Source: Limnohabitans sp.
Lineage (GTDB): Bacteria > Pseudomonadota > Gammaproteobacteria > Burkholderiales > Burkholderiaceae_C
Reading direction: 5' to 3'
DNA length: 6,084 nt
Assembly (NCBI GenBank): GCA_021731425.1
Contig: JAKFXJ010000291.1
Coordinates: 1 to 6,084, forward strand
Positions 1-6,084 of this stretch are shown piece by piece (position 1 is the stretch's first letter; each line of letters opens with the position of its first letter). The notes under the pieces were generated by a model. That model saw only the letters and a program-made list of their open reading frames with translations, made no database searches and was not told the DNA's origin. Made by a program: the position numbers and the translations under genes.

Positions 1-713
1 GGTTTGCTGCCGCGCATCAGGTTCAATGGTGGCTGCAGCCCAAAGGTCCGGATACGGTGCATTTGCTGGACGAGGGTGGGGCGCAACTGAGTTACGGACT
101 GCCCGACTTTGGCATCACCATGCCGTTCCGACCCACCGACTTTACCCAGGTCAACCCCTTCATCAACCGCGTGTTGGTAGCCCGGGCGCTGCGCCTGTTG
201 CAAGCGCAAAAGACCGAGCGGGTGATCGATTGGTTCTGCGGTCTGGGCAACTTCACCTTGCCCTTAGCCACCCATGCGGGGGAGGTGCTGGGCATTGAAG
301 GGGCCGAAACGCTGGTCGCGCGTTCACGCGACAACTACGCCCGCAACCAAGCCACTCGGCCTGAAGGCCAGTCCTTGGCCCCCACACAGTTTGTGGCGCG
401 TAATTTGTTTGAGATGACGCCCGAGATGCTGGTGGCCGACGGCACCGCCGACAAATGGTTGGTGGACCCGCCTCGTGAAGGCGCTTTTGCCCTGAGCAAG
501 GCTTTGGCCGAGTTGCATGAAAACCAGGACCTGCGCCAGGGCTGGACACCGCCCAAGCGGATTGTGTATGTGAGCTGCAACCCCGCCACGCTGGCCCGAG
601 ATGCGGGCATTTTGGTGCACCGTGCAGGCTACCGCTGCGTGGCCGCAGGGGTCATCAACATGTTCGCGCACACGGCCCATGTGGAGAGCATGGCGGTGTT
701 CGAGCTGTCGTGA
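1..713 (+). CDS. rlmD: 23S rRNA (uracil-1939-C5)-methyltransferase RlmD, 3' part
   Basis: The frame is open from base 3, so the 5' end of the gene lies outside the window; the visible part is about 236 residues ending at TGA 711-713. RlmD (RumA) uses S-adenosylmethionine to methylate U1939 of 23S rRNA in the cytoplasm. Visible motifs in order: the F-T-Q-V-N segment before the methyltransferase fold, SAM-binding motif [13 protein letters not shown], the D-P-P-R-E-G-A motif, [11 protein letters not shown] with the family's nucleophilic Cys (codon 576-578), and the C-terminal H-T-A-H-V-E-S-M with the general-base Glu (codon 684-686). The N-terminal TRAM domain and the 4Fe-4S cysteines expected of RlmD are not in view, so RlmD rather than a paralogue such as RlmC rests on the motif wording. 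The gene converges on the BI-1 gene with a shared terminator between them. It appears intact in the visible part. Confidence 0.93.
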   Translation, partial: FAAAHQVQWWLQPKGPDTVHLLDEGGAQLSYGLPDFGITMPFRPTDFTQVNPFINRVLVARALRLLQAQKTERVIDWFCGLGNFTLPLATHAGEVLGIEGAETLVARSRDNYARNQATRPEGQSLAPTQFVARNLFEMTPEMLVADGTADKWLVDPPREGAFALSKALAELHENQDLRQGWTPPKRIVYVSCNPATLARDAGILVHRAGYRCVAAGVINMFAHTAHVESMAVFELS

Positions 714-753
714 CCACCACCAAGCGGGTTGCGGGCCAATAGCCTGTGACCAC

Positions 754-781
754 AAAAAAAGGCTCCCGAGGGAGCCTTTTT
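754..781. terminator. Bidirectional Rho-independent terminator between rlmD and the BI-1 gene
   Basis: The stem GGCTCC (761-766) pairs with GGAGCC (771-776) around the loop CGAG. The stem is preceded by A7 (754-760) and followed by T5 (777-781). The A and T tracts give a U-run on both strands, so one hairpin can end transcription of rlmD on + and of the BI-1 gene on -, whose stop codon is at 799-801. Confidence 0.88.
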
Positions 782-798
782 GTTGTGTGCAATACAGA

Positions 799-1491
799 TC
801 AGTCGCGTTCGCCGCCCATGATGCCCAGCAGGGCCAGCAAGCTTTGGAAGATGTTGAAGACGCTCAGGTACAGGGCCAAAGTGGCGCTGATGTAGTTGGT
901 CTCGCCGCCATCCAAGATGCGCTTGAGGTCATACAGCAAGAAAGCGCTGAAGATGCCGATGGCCAAGGTGGAGAGGACCAGCATGCCTGCAGTGGAGCCC
1001 ACAAACACGTTGATGATGCCGCCCACCATCAGGACCATGGCGCCAACAAACAGCCACTTGCCCATGCCGGACAGATCACGCTTGATGACGCTGGCCAGGC
1101 TGGCCATGACAAAGAACACACCAGCTGTACCTGCAAAAGCGGTCATGACCAAGTCAGAGCCGTTCTTGAAGCCGAGCACCATGGCGATCATGCGCGAGAG
1201 CATCAGGCCCATGAAGAAGGTAAAAGCCAGCAGCACGGGCACGCCCGCAGCAGAGTTTTTGGTTTTCTCAATGGCGAACATGAAGCCGAAGGCGCCGCCC
1301 AAGAACACCACCAGGCCCATAAAGCCTGTGAGTGACTGGGTGATACCTGTGCTCACACCGACCCAAGCACCCAGCACAGTGGGCAGCATGCTCAGGGCCA
1401 GCAGCCAATAGGTGTTGCGCAGAACGCGGTTGCGTGCAGCCAGGTCCACATGGCCCCAGTCAGCGGAATTGAGTGTGCGAAGGTCGCTCAT
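799..1491 (-). CDS. Bax inhibitor-1/YccA family integral membrane protein
   Basis: This 230-residue protein has the usual length of bacterial BI-1 (UPF0005, YccA/YbhL/YetJ) proteins. It has a short polar N-terminus and about seven hydrophobic segments, roughly residues 26-47, 54-75, 84-106, 113-133, 143-164, 168-187 and 203-224. The family signatures are the F-L-L-Y-D-L-K-R-I segment (Asp188) and the closing N-I-F-Q-S-L-L-A-L-L-G helix. The family sits in the inner membrane; Bacillus YetJ is a pH-sensitive calcium leak, and E. coli YccA modulates the FtsH protease. Which role applies here cannot be told. The last helix reads L-Y-L-S-V-F-N-I-F, with Ser210 where many homologues have the second Asp of the pH-sensing pair. 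The start ATG (1489-1491) is supported by AGGAG seven bases upstream. The gene appears to be a single-gene unit with its own promoter and a terminator shared with rlmD. Confidence 0.93.
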   Translation of the reverse strand: MSDLRTLNSADWGHVDLAARNRVLRNTYWLLALSMLPTVLGAWVGVSTGITQSLTGFMGLVVFLGGAFGFMFAIEKTKNSAAGVPVLLAFTFFMGLMLSRMIAMVLGFKNGSDLVMTAFAGTAGVFFVMASLASVIKRDLSGMGKWLFVGAMVLMVGGIINVFVGSTAGMLVLSTLAIGIFSAFLLYDLKRILDGGETNYISATLALYLSVFNIFQSLLALLGIMGGERD

Positions 1492-1498
1492 GGTGTAT

Positions 1499-1503
1499 CT
1501 CCT
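1499..1503 (-). promoter_or_regulatory. Shine-Dalgarno site of the BI-1 gene
   Basis: On the minus strand AGGAG lies seven bases before the ATG at 1491. This is a good match to the anti-SD sequence and fixes the start codon. Confidence 0.8.
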
Positions 1504-1530
1504 GAAAAAACCTTTAAAAAAGGTCTAGCC

Positions 1531-1560
1531 ATTGTAGAGGTGACACCTGAGCGGAGTGAA
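1531..1560 (-). promoter_or_regulatory. Probable sigma-70 promoter of the BI-1 gene
   Basis: Read on the minus strand, TTCACT (1555-1560) matches the -35 consensus at 4 of 6 positions. After an 18-base spacer, TACAAT (1531-1536) matches the -10 consensus at 5 of 6. Transcription would start near 1524 and give a leader of about 30 bases containing the Shine-Dalgarno site. The placement is by eye. Confidence 0.45.
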
Positions 1561-1631
1561 AGCACCTGGGATTTCCGGCAGTTGATGGGGTTATCCGGGT
1601 GAATCAGTTTTGCACTGGGGGTGGGCAATCG

Positions 1632-1648
1632 ACGGGCGGTGCCCGTGT
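1632..1648. repeat. Short inverted repeat upstream of the GlcG-like gene
   Basis: ACGGGC (1632-1637) and GCCCGT (1641-1646) are perfect inverted copies around GGT, about 40 bases before ATG 1685. A near copy lies at 3947-3963 upstream of lgt. It could be an operator half-site or simply a GC-rich chance palindrome. Confidence 0.3.
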
Positions 1649-1684
1649 ATGCTTGTGGTTTTCATTTTTCAGCACCTTACCCCC

Positions 1685-2092
1685 ATGAAAACACAATCCT
1701 GCCTTGAACTGTCCGATGTCAAAGCCATTGCCGCTGCGGCCGAAGCCGAAGCCCTGAAAAACAACTGGGCGGTCAGCATCGCCATCGTCGACATGGGCGG
1801 TCATTTGCTGCACTTCGCCCGTCTGGACGGTGCCCCACCGGTGTCCGCGCACATTGCGCCGTCCAAAGCACACACCGCGGCCTTGGGTCGCCGTGAGAGC
1901 AAGGTCTATGAAGACGTGATCAACGGTGGCCGTACCTCATTTTTGTCGGCTCCCGCCATCCAAGGCATGCTCGAAGGCGGCGTGCCGATCATGAAAGATG
2001 GCTTTTGCCTGGGCGCGGTGGGTGTGAGTGGTGTCAAGTCGAACGAAGACGCGCAGATTGCCAAAGCCGGTATTGCCGCCATCGGTCTTTGA
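1685..2092 (+). CDS. GlcG/HbpS-like heme-binding family protein (DUF336)
   Basis: This 135-residue protein matches the GlcG/HbpS (PF03928) fold throughout, at the usual length. It has an N-terminal helix rich in Ala/Glu (about 10-25), the strand-forming S-I-A-I-V-D-M-G-G-H-L-L segment, H-I-A-P-S-K-A-H-T-A-A with the family's conserved Lys, then G-R-R-E-S-K-V-Y-E-D, and the closing L-G-A-V-G-V-S-G segment before the last helix. HbpS of Streptomyces binds heme; GlcG is named from the glycolate operon of E. coli, but no glycolate genes are seen here, so the role is unknown. No signal peptide is evident, so it is probably cytoplasmic. ATG 1685 is chosen because homologues begin with M-K-T before a similar L-x-D-V-K-A-I segment. 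No clear Shine-Dalgarno site precedes it, and ATG 1649 in the same frame is an alternative that would add a short hydrophobic stretch. Confidence 0.88.
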   Translation: MKTQSCLELSDVKAIAAAAEAEALKNNWAVSIAIVDMGGHLLHFARLDGAPPVSAHIAPSKAHTAALGRRESKVYEDVINGGRTSFLSAPAIQGMLEGGVPIMKDGFCLGAVGVSGVKSNEDAQIAKAGIAAIGL

Positions 2093-2106
2093 TTGGAGCT
2101 TGAGGT

Positions 2107-2142
2107 CAGCCTAGGGGCTGTCCAGGCGCCTGAACCGGCGCC
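2107..2142. repeat. Two small hairpins after the GlcG-like gene
   Basis: CAGCC (2107-2111) pairs with GGCTG (2116-2120) around TAGG. GGCGCC (2125-2130) pairs with GGCGCC (2137-2142) around a six-base loop. Neither has a T-run, so the true terminator is the hairpin that follows. They may only stabilise the 3' end of the transcript. Confidence 0.35.
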
Positions 2143-2152
2143 AGTGACCCAC

Positions 2153-2180
2153 AAAAAAGCCGCTTTTCAGCGGCTTTTTT
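2153..2180. terminator. Bidirectional Rho-independent terminator between the GlcG-like gene and ilvD
   Basis: AAAAAAGCCGCT (2153-2164) is perfectly complementary to AGCGGCTTTTTT (2169-2180) around the loop TTTC. The six-base A and T tracts give a U-run on both strands. It ends the GlcG-like transcript on + and the ilvD transcript on -, whose stop lies 18 bases to the right. Confidence 0.93.
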
Positions 2181-2198
2181 GCGTGTTTGAAACCCGCT

Positions 2199-3902
2199 TC
2201 AGTACAGGTCGAGAACCGCGCCTTTGCTGGCGCTCGATGCGTTGAATGCGAACTTGGCCTGAACGCCACGGGTGTAACGGGGCTCAGGGGCTTTCCAGCC
2301 TTCGCGGCGCTTGGCCAATTCGGCTTCGGGCACGTTCAGCTCCAAAATCAGCTTGTGCGCGTCGATGGTGATGCTGTCACCTTCATTCACAAACGCGATG
2401 GTGCCGCCTGCAGCCGCTTCGGGGGCGACGTGGCCCACCACCATGCCCCAGGTGCCGCCGGAGAAACGGCCGTCGGTGATGAGACCCACGCTTTCGCCCA
2501 AACCTGCACCAATCAGCGCGCCTGTGGGGGCCAGCATTTCGGGCATGCCAGGGCCGCCTTTGGGGCCGAGGTAGCGCAAAACCATCACGTCTCCGGCTTT
2601 GATCTTGCCCGCCAAAATGGCTGCCAGAGCCGATTGCTCGTCGTCGAACACACGGGCTGGGCCGGTGATGACGGGGTTTTTCAGGCCAGTGATCTTGGCT
2701 ACAGCGCCTTCAGGCGACAGGTTGCCCTTGAGGATGGCCAGGTGACCTTCGGCGTACATGGGCTTGTCGATCGGGCGGATCACGTCTTGGTCAGCGCGAG
2801 GAACGTCGGGCACGTCTTTCAGGTTTTCGGCAATGGTTTTGCCCGTGATGGTCATGCAGTCGCCATGCAGCAAGCCTGCTGCCAACAAGGTTTTCATGAC
2901 TTGGGGGATGCCGCCGGCTTGGTGCAGGTCAACCGCCAGGTATTTGCCGCTGGGCTTGAGGTCGCAAATCACGGGGATCTTCTTGCGCATGCGCTCGAAG
3001 TCGTCGATCGTCCAGTCCACGCCTGCGGTGTGGGCGATGGCCAAAAAGTGCAGCACCGCGTTGGTGGAGCCGCCTGTGGCCATGATCACGGCCACGGCGT
3101 TTTCAATGGCTTCTTTGGTGACGATGTCGCGGGGCTTGAGGTCTTTTTTGATGGCTTCGATCAAGACCTTGGCAGATTCTTTGGCAGAGTTTTGCGTTTC
3201 ATCATGGGGGTTGGCCATGGTGGAGGAGTAGGGCAGGGACATGCCCAAAGCTTCAAACGCAGAGGACATGGTGTTGGCGGTGTACATGCCGCCGCAAGAG
3301 CCCGTGCCGGGAATGGCGCGTTTCTCAATTTCTTTCAGGTCGAAGTCGCTCAACTTGCCCGCAGCGTTTTCGCCCACGGCTTCAAAAACGCTCACGATGT
3401 TCAGGTCTTTGCCTTGGTAGCGGCCGGGCAGGATGGTGCCGCCGTAGACATAAATGGCTGGAACGTTGGCGCGCAACATGCCCATCATGCCGCCGGGCAT
3501 GTTCTTGTCGCAGCCGCCGACCACCAACACGCCATCCATCCACTGACCACCGACGCAGGTTTCAATGCAGTCTGAGATGACTTCGCGGCTGACGAGCGAA
3601 TATTTCATGCCCTCGGTGCCCATGGCCATGCCGTCCGAGATGGTCGGGGTGCCAAACACCTGGGCGTTGCCGCCAGCTTCTTCAATGCCTTGGATGGCCG
3701 CGTCGGCCAGCTTTTGCAGGCCGCTGTTGCAGGGGGTGATGGTGCTGTGACCGTTGGCCACGCCGACCATGGGTTTGACGAAATCGCCCTCTTCATAGCC
3801 CATGGCGTAGTACATCGACCGGTTCGGGGCACGGGATTTGCCCTGGGTGATGTTGGCGCTGCGGCGGTTGATGGGGGTGATCGGGATGATTTTGTCGCTC
3901 AT
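2199..3902 (-). CDS. ilvD: Dihydroxy-acid dehydratase
   Basis: IlvD dehydrates 2,3-dihydroxyisovalerate and its methylvalerate counterpart to the 2-keto acids that precede valine, leucine and isoleucine, in the cytoplasm. The protein is 567 residues, a full-length family member. Visible features: iron-sulfur cysteines Cys58 (T-P-C-N-S), Cys131 (G-G-C-D-K-N-M-P-G, the first family signature, with Lys133 as the expected carbamylated metal ligand) and Cys203 ([12 protein letters not shown]). The second signature is [11 protein letters not shown] at about 474-484, with Ser481 as the likely catalytic base. The C-terminus A-S-S-A-S-K-G-A is typical. Three cysteines with this spacing fit the [2Fe-2S] type of the plant and mycobacterial enzymes. 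The start ATG (3900-3902) gives the usual M-S-D-K-I-I N-terminus, although the Shine-Dalgarno match (GAG about nine bases upstream) is weak. No leader peptide or attenuator was seen. It is transcribed divergently from lgt. Confidence 0.97.
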   Translation of the reverse strand: MSDKIIPITPINRRSANITQGKSRAPNRSMYYAMGYEEGDFVKPMVGVANGHSTITPCNSGLQKLADAAIQGIEEAGGNAQVFGTPTISDGMAMGTEGMKYSLVSREVISDCIETCVGGQWMDGVLVVGGCDKNMPGGMMGMLRANVPAIYVYGGTILPGRYQGKDLNIVSVFEAVGENAAGKLSDFDLKEIEKRAIPGTGSCGGMYTANTMSSAFEALGMSLPYSSTMANPHDETQNSAKESAKVLIEAIKKDLKPRDIVTKEAIENAVAVIMATGGSTNAVLHFLAIAHTAGVDWTIDDFERMRKKIPVICDLKPSGKYLAVDLHQAGGIPQVMKTLLAAGLLHGDCMTITGKTIAENLKDVPDVPRADQDVIRPIDKPMYAEGHLAILKGNLSPEGAVAKITGLKNPVITGPARVFDDEQSALAAILAGKIKAGDVMVLRYLGPKGGPGMPEMLAPTGALIGAGLGESVGLITDGRFSGGTWGMVVGHVAPEAAAGGTIAFVNEGDSITIDAHKLILELNVPEAELAKRREGWKAPEPRYTRGVQAKFAFNASSASKGAVLDLY

Positions 3903-3940
3903 GGTGGTGTCTCAATAGAAGCCCAAAAGAAGGTCGCCAC

Positions 3941-3968
3941 ATTCTAACGGGCGAGTGCCCATGTCTGG
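3941..3968 (-). promoter_or_regulatory. Possible ilvD promoter (-10 and spacer region)
   Basis: On the minus strand TAGAAT (3941-3946) matches the -10 consensus at 5 of 6 positions and would start transcription near 3934, about 30 bases before the ilvD ATG. The -35 region is poor; CAGACA with a 15-base spacer is the nearest candidate. The inverted repeat at 3947-3963 falls in the spacer, where a repressor could act. Confidence 0.35.
3947..3963. repeat. Inverted repeat in the ilvD-lgt divergent region
   Basis: GGGC (3949-3952) and GCCC (3957-3960) flank GAGT. The segment is nearly identical to 1632-1648 upstream of the GlcG-like gene, differing by one inserted A and two substitutions. It sits beside the candidate ilvD -10 box. 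A regulatory role is a guess. Confidence 0.3.
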
Positions 3969-4005
3969 TGTCCGTTGGGGCGCATGTCCGGTGCACAATC
4001 CGGGG

Positions 4006-4803
4006 ATGCTGATTCATCCTCAAATCGATCCCGTCGCCTTGCAACTGGGGCCTTTGGCCATCCACTGGTATGGCCTGACTTATTTGGCCGCTTTTGGCCT
4101 GTTTTTCTGGTTGGGGGTGCGGCGTCTGGGCCATGCACCTTTCAAGCACTTGCAGCAATGGCAAAACCGTGATGTGGAAGACATCCTGTTTTTGGGTGTG
4201 CTGGGTGTCATCTTGGGTGGGCGCGTGGGTTATTGCCTGTTTTACAAACCCGCCTATTACCTGTCCAACCCGCTCGAAATTTTCGCCATTTGGCAAGGCG
4301 GTATGAGTTTCCATGGCGGTTTGCTGGGCGTGATGCTGGCCATGGTCTGGTTTGCCCGCACCCGCGAGCGGCCGTTCTTGCAGGTCATGGATTTTGTGGC
4401 GCCGTGTGTCCCCACGGGGCTGGCTGCCGGTCGGGTGGGTAACTTCATCAATGGCGAGCTTTGGGGCCGGGTGGCCGATCCCTCACTGCCTTGGGGCATG
4501 GTGTTTCGCGGGGCGGGCGATTTGCCGCGTCACCCCTAACAGCTCTATCAAATCGCGCTCGAAGGTCTGTTGCTGTTTGTGTTGTTGTGGTGGTTTGCCC
4601 GCAAGGACCGACCCACGGGCCAAGTTTCGGGTGCATTTTTACTGGGCTATGGCTTTTTCCGCTTCGTGGCCGAGTTTTTCCGCGAGCCCGATGCGCATCT
4701 GGGCCTCTTGAGCCTGGGCATGAGCATGGGGCAGTGGCTGTGTGTGCCCATGATGCTGGGCGGCTTGGCTTTGTGGGCCTTTTCAGCGCGCAAAACAAGC
4801 TGA
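4006..4803 (+). pseudogene. lgt: Prolipoprotein diacylglyceryl transferase interrupted by an in-frame TAA
   Basis: Lgt is an inner-membrane enzyme that transfers diacylglycerol from phosphatidylglycerol to the lipobox Cys of prolipoproteins, the first step of lipoprotein maturation. The frame spans 265 codons before TGA 4801-4803, but codon 178 is TAA (4537-4539). Before it come H-W-Y-G (Tyr22, equivalent to E. coli Tyr26), G-G-M-S-F-H-G-G (His103) and the signature [13 protein letters not shown] with Arg143, Asn146, Glu151 and Gly154. After it the same frame runs on with Q-L-Y, further membrane helices and F-R-F-V-A-E-F-F-R, whose Arg219 and Glu223 match E. coli Arg239 and Glu243. The stop replaces the Ser of the conserved R-H-P-S-Q-L-Y motif. 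A 177-residue product would lack these residues and the last helices, so it should be inactive. Start ATG 4006 fits homologues; its Shine-Dalgarno site is poor, and GTG 3955 and ATG 3961 are in-frame alternatives. It may be a functional gene carrying a sequencing error. Confidence 0.93.
4537..4539 (+). other. lgt: Premature in-frame TAA within lgt
   Basis: The local reading is CGT-CAC-CCC-TAA-CAG-CTC-TAT, that is R-H-P-stop-Q-L-Y. The family has Ser at this place, so a single C-to-A change in TCA accounts for it. There is no frameshift: the frame before and after is the same. Confidence 0.95.
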
Positions 4804-4811
4804 TGGGATGG

Positions 4812-4833
4812 GGCTGACACCTAGGGGTCAGCC
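4812..4833. repeat. Hairpin just after lgt, possible weak terminator
   Basis: GGCTGAC (4812-4818) pairs with GTCAGCC (4827-4833). One mismatch and two more pairs extend the stem inward around the CCTAGG core. It begins nine bases after the lgt stop codon. Only TT follows it, so it is a poor intrinsic terminator; it may attenuate transcription into the lipoprotein gene or protect the 3' end of lgt mRNA. Confidence 0.45.
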
Positions 4834-4873
4834 TTGGCGCTCGGATGCGTTCACCATGAAGCACTTTTGACAT

Positions 4874-4880
4874 GGAAGGA
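4874..4880 (+). promoter_or_regulatory. Shine-Dalgarno site of the lipoprotein hydrolase gene
   Basis: GGAAGGA lies eight bases before ATG 4889 and supports that start, which also gives a well-formed lipoprotein signal peptide. Confidence 0.75.
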
Positions 4881-4888
4881 CGGGTCTC

Positions 4889-6084
4889 ATGAACTTGCCG
4901 CGCAGAAACGTTTGGCTGGCTGCTGTTTCCACCCTTTTGCTGAGTGCCTGCGCCAGCATCATGCCCACCGCCGGGTCCGACAAGCCGCCCGTGGTGTTTG
5001 TGCACGGCAACGGCGATACGGCCGCCTTGTGGCAAAGCACGATGTGGCGCTTTGAATCCAACGGTTGGCCCCGCGAGCGCCTGCATGCCATCGATGTGCC
5101 CTATCCCTTGGCGCGAGACGCCGACAACAGGCCCCAAGCGGGCCGCTCCTCTGCCGCCGAGCACATGGCCTTTTTGCGCGACGAGGTGCAAGCGGTCTTG
5201 AAACGCACCGGGGCCAGCCAAGTGGTGTTGGTCGGTAACTCGCGGGGTGGCAATGCGATCCGCAACTTCATCTGCAACGGCGGGGGGCAAAATTCGGTCC
5301 GCCATGCGGTGCTGGGTGGCACACCCAACCATGGTGTGCAGGCCATACCCGGCGTCAATGAGGCCAATGAATTCTCAGGCACCGGGCCTTTCCTGAGCCA
5401 GCTCAATGCACCCAAAAATGCGCAAGGCGACGAGGTTTGTGGGCCGGTCAAATGGATGACCATCCGCTCGGACAACAACGACAAATTTGCCCAACCCGAC
5501 GGCCTGTGGATTGGCATGAAAGGCAAGCCCACCAACGTGACTTTTGCCGGCCCGGAGCTCAAGGGAGCGACCAATGTGGTGATCCCTCGCATTGACCACC
5601 GGGAGACCTCTTATTCGGCGGCAGCTTTTGAAGCCACTTACCGTTTGATCACGGGCCGCACGCCTGATTTGGGCATCAAAACCGAAACGGCGGTGGTTTT
5701 GAACGGCAAATTGGTGGGCTTGGGTTTGAATCCGCTAGACGCTCGAAGCGGCAACTTTGTGAACAATTTGCCCCTGGCCGGTGCCCATCTTGAGGTTTAT
5801 GAGGTGAATCCTTCGACCGGTCAGCGCAAAGGCGCTGCTGTGCATCAAAAAACGGTGGGCTCCGACGGGCTGTGGGGACCTTTCAAAGGCCAATCGACAG
5901 CGGCCTACGAGTTTGTCATCTCGGCCAAGGGATACGCCACCACACATATCTACCGCAGCGCGTTCCCGCGCTCCAGCGACATCGTGCACATGAAACCAGA
6001 GCGGATTGCTGAGGCTGATCGGGCCGCCCAGTCCGTGGTCACTTTTGTGCGCCCGCGCGGTTACTTCGACCCTCAGCGTGACCA
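4889..6084 (+). CDS. Lipoprotein alpha/beta hydrolase (lipase/esterase type), partial
   Basis: The frame is open from ATG 4889 to the window edge, at least 398 residues, so the 3' end is missing. The N-terminus is a lipoprotein signal peptide: P-R-R, a hydrophobic stretch (8-18) and the lipobox L-S-A-C with Cys21. Ala at +2 predicts outer-membrane sorting. Residues about 33-257 form an alpha/beta hydrolase: oxyanion segment V-F-V-H-G-N-G (36-42), nucleophile elbow G-N-S-R-G with Ser118, candidate acid Asp195 (S-D-N-N-D) or Asp204 (P-D-G-L-W), and candidate His237 in R-I-D-H-R-E-T. This resembles class 2 lipases (EstA/LipA type), probably an ester hydrolase; the substrate is unknown. From about 265 onward a separate beta-rich segment (L-A-G-A-H-L-E-V-Y-E-V, then A-Y-E-F-V-I-S-A-K-G-Y) looks like a transthyretin- or carboxypeptidase-regulatory-like domain. 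It lies 85 bases after lgt on the same strand and needs Lgt for lipidation. Confidence 0.85.
   Translation, partial: MNLPRRNVWLAAVSTLLLSACASIMPTAGSDKPPVVFVHGNGDTAALWQSTMWRFESNGWPRERLHAIDVPYPLARDADNRPQAGRSSAAEHMAFLRDEVQAVLKRTGASQVVLVGNSRGGNAIRNFICNGGGQNSVRHAVLGGTPNHGVQAIPGVNEANEFSGTGPFLSQLNAPKNAQGDEVCGPVKWMTIRSDNNDKFAQPDGLWIGMKGKPTNVTFAGPELKGATNVVIPRIDHRETSYSAAAFEATYRLITGRTPDLGIKTETAVVLNGKLVGLGLNPLDARSGNFVNNLPLAGAHLEVYEVNPSTGQRKGAAVHQKTVGSDGLWGPFKGQSTAAYEFVISAKGYATTHIYRSAFPRSSDIVHMKPERIAEADRAAQSVVTFVRPRGYFDPQRD

Noticed and set aside
601..1335. A 244-codon open frame on + overlapping the end of rlmD and most of the BI-1 gene
   Set aside because: It is rich in His, Gln, Glu and Ala, has no family signature, crosses a strong terminator and is antisense to a real membrane protein gene.
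1510..1524. ACCTTT-AAA-AAAGGT hairpin in the leader of the BI-1 gene as a terminator or riboswitch
   Set aside because: The stem is AT-rich, the loop is three bases and no U-run follows on the minus strand; nothing resembles a known riboswitch.
2187..3575. A 462-codon open frame on the + strand opposite ilvD
   Set aside because: It lies within the antisense of a clearly real ilvD. Its translation is rich in Gly, His, Ala and Val with no recognisable motif, as expected from the complement of GC-rich coding DNA.
4570..4803. Re-initiation at TTG 4570 to make a separate C-terminal Lgt fragment
   Set aside because: It would start within a membrane helix, has no visible Shine-Dalgarno site, and the bases just before it still code for the conserved Q-L-Y segment.
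4867..4872. Perfect TTGACA box before the lipoprotein gene
   Set aside because: At a 17-base spacing the -10 would be TGAACT (4890-4895), a poor match inside the coding region, and transcription would start after the start codon.
4889..4924. Twin-arginine (Tat) signal on the lipoprotein hydrolase
   Set aside because: R-R is present (P-R-R-N-V-W-L) but the consensus S-R-R-x-F-L-K is only weakly matched; a Sec-type lipoprotein signal explains the segment.
4448..5332. A 294-codon open frame on - opposite the end of lgt and the start of the lipoprotein gene
   Set aside because: It is a shadow of two recognised + strand frames; its Pro/Arg/His-rich composition matches no family known to me.

Overview
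The window looks like a chromosomal housekeeping segment of a betaproteobacterium, most likely Burkholderiales and probably Comamonadaceae (Limnohabitans/Rhodoferax/Polaromonas-like). This is inferred from the GC-rich coding sequence, the style of the IlvD, GlcG-like and BI-1/YccA proteins, and the ilvD-lgt arrangement. No phage, transposon, CRISPR, rRNA or tRNA signature was seen.

Layout, left to right. (1) The 3' part of rlmD, a 23S rRNA m5U1939 methyltransferase, on +. (2) A Bax inhibitor-1/YccA-family membrane protein on -, convergent with rlmD and sharing a bidirectional terminator with it. (3) A small GlcG/HbpS-like (DUF336) protein on +, divergent from the BI-1 gene. (4) ilvD, dihydroxy-acid dehydratase, on -, convergent with the GlcG-like gene and again sharing a strong bidirectional terminator. 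(5) lgt, prolipoprotein diacylglyceryl transferase, on +, divergent from ilvD across about 100 bp. (6) The start of a secreted lipoprotein of the alpha/beta-hydrolase (lipase/esterase) type with an extra C-terminal beta-type domain, on +, running off the right edge. Every gap between genes is under 200 bp.

The most notable point is lgt. Its reading frame is broken by one in-frame TAA (4537-4539) inside the conserved R-H-P-S-Q-L-Y motif, exactly where Ser is expected. The frame continues intact for 87 more residues carrying the remaining catalytic residues. One base (TCA to TAA) explains it. Lgt is essential in most Gram-negative bacteria, and the next gene encodes a protein with a canonical lipobox that needs Lgt. 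So this is either a base error in the sequence, a very recent nonsense mutation with compensation elsewhere, or translational readthrough. The sequence alone cannot decide, and an error is the simplest explanation.

The genes do not form one pathway. rlmD acts on ribosomal RNA, ilvD makes branched-chain amino acids, and lgt and the lipoprotein gene are linked through lipoprotein maturation. I see no convincing new multi-gene system here.
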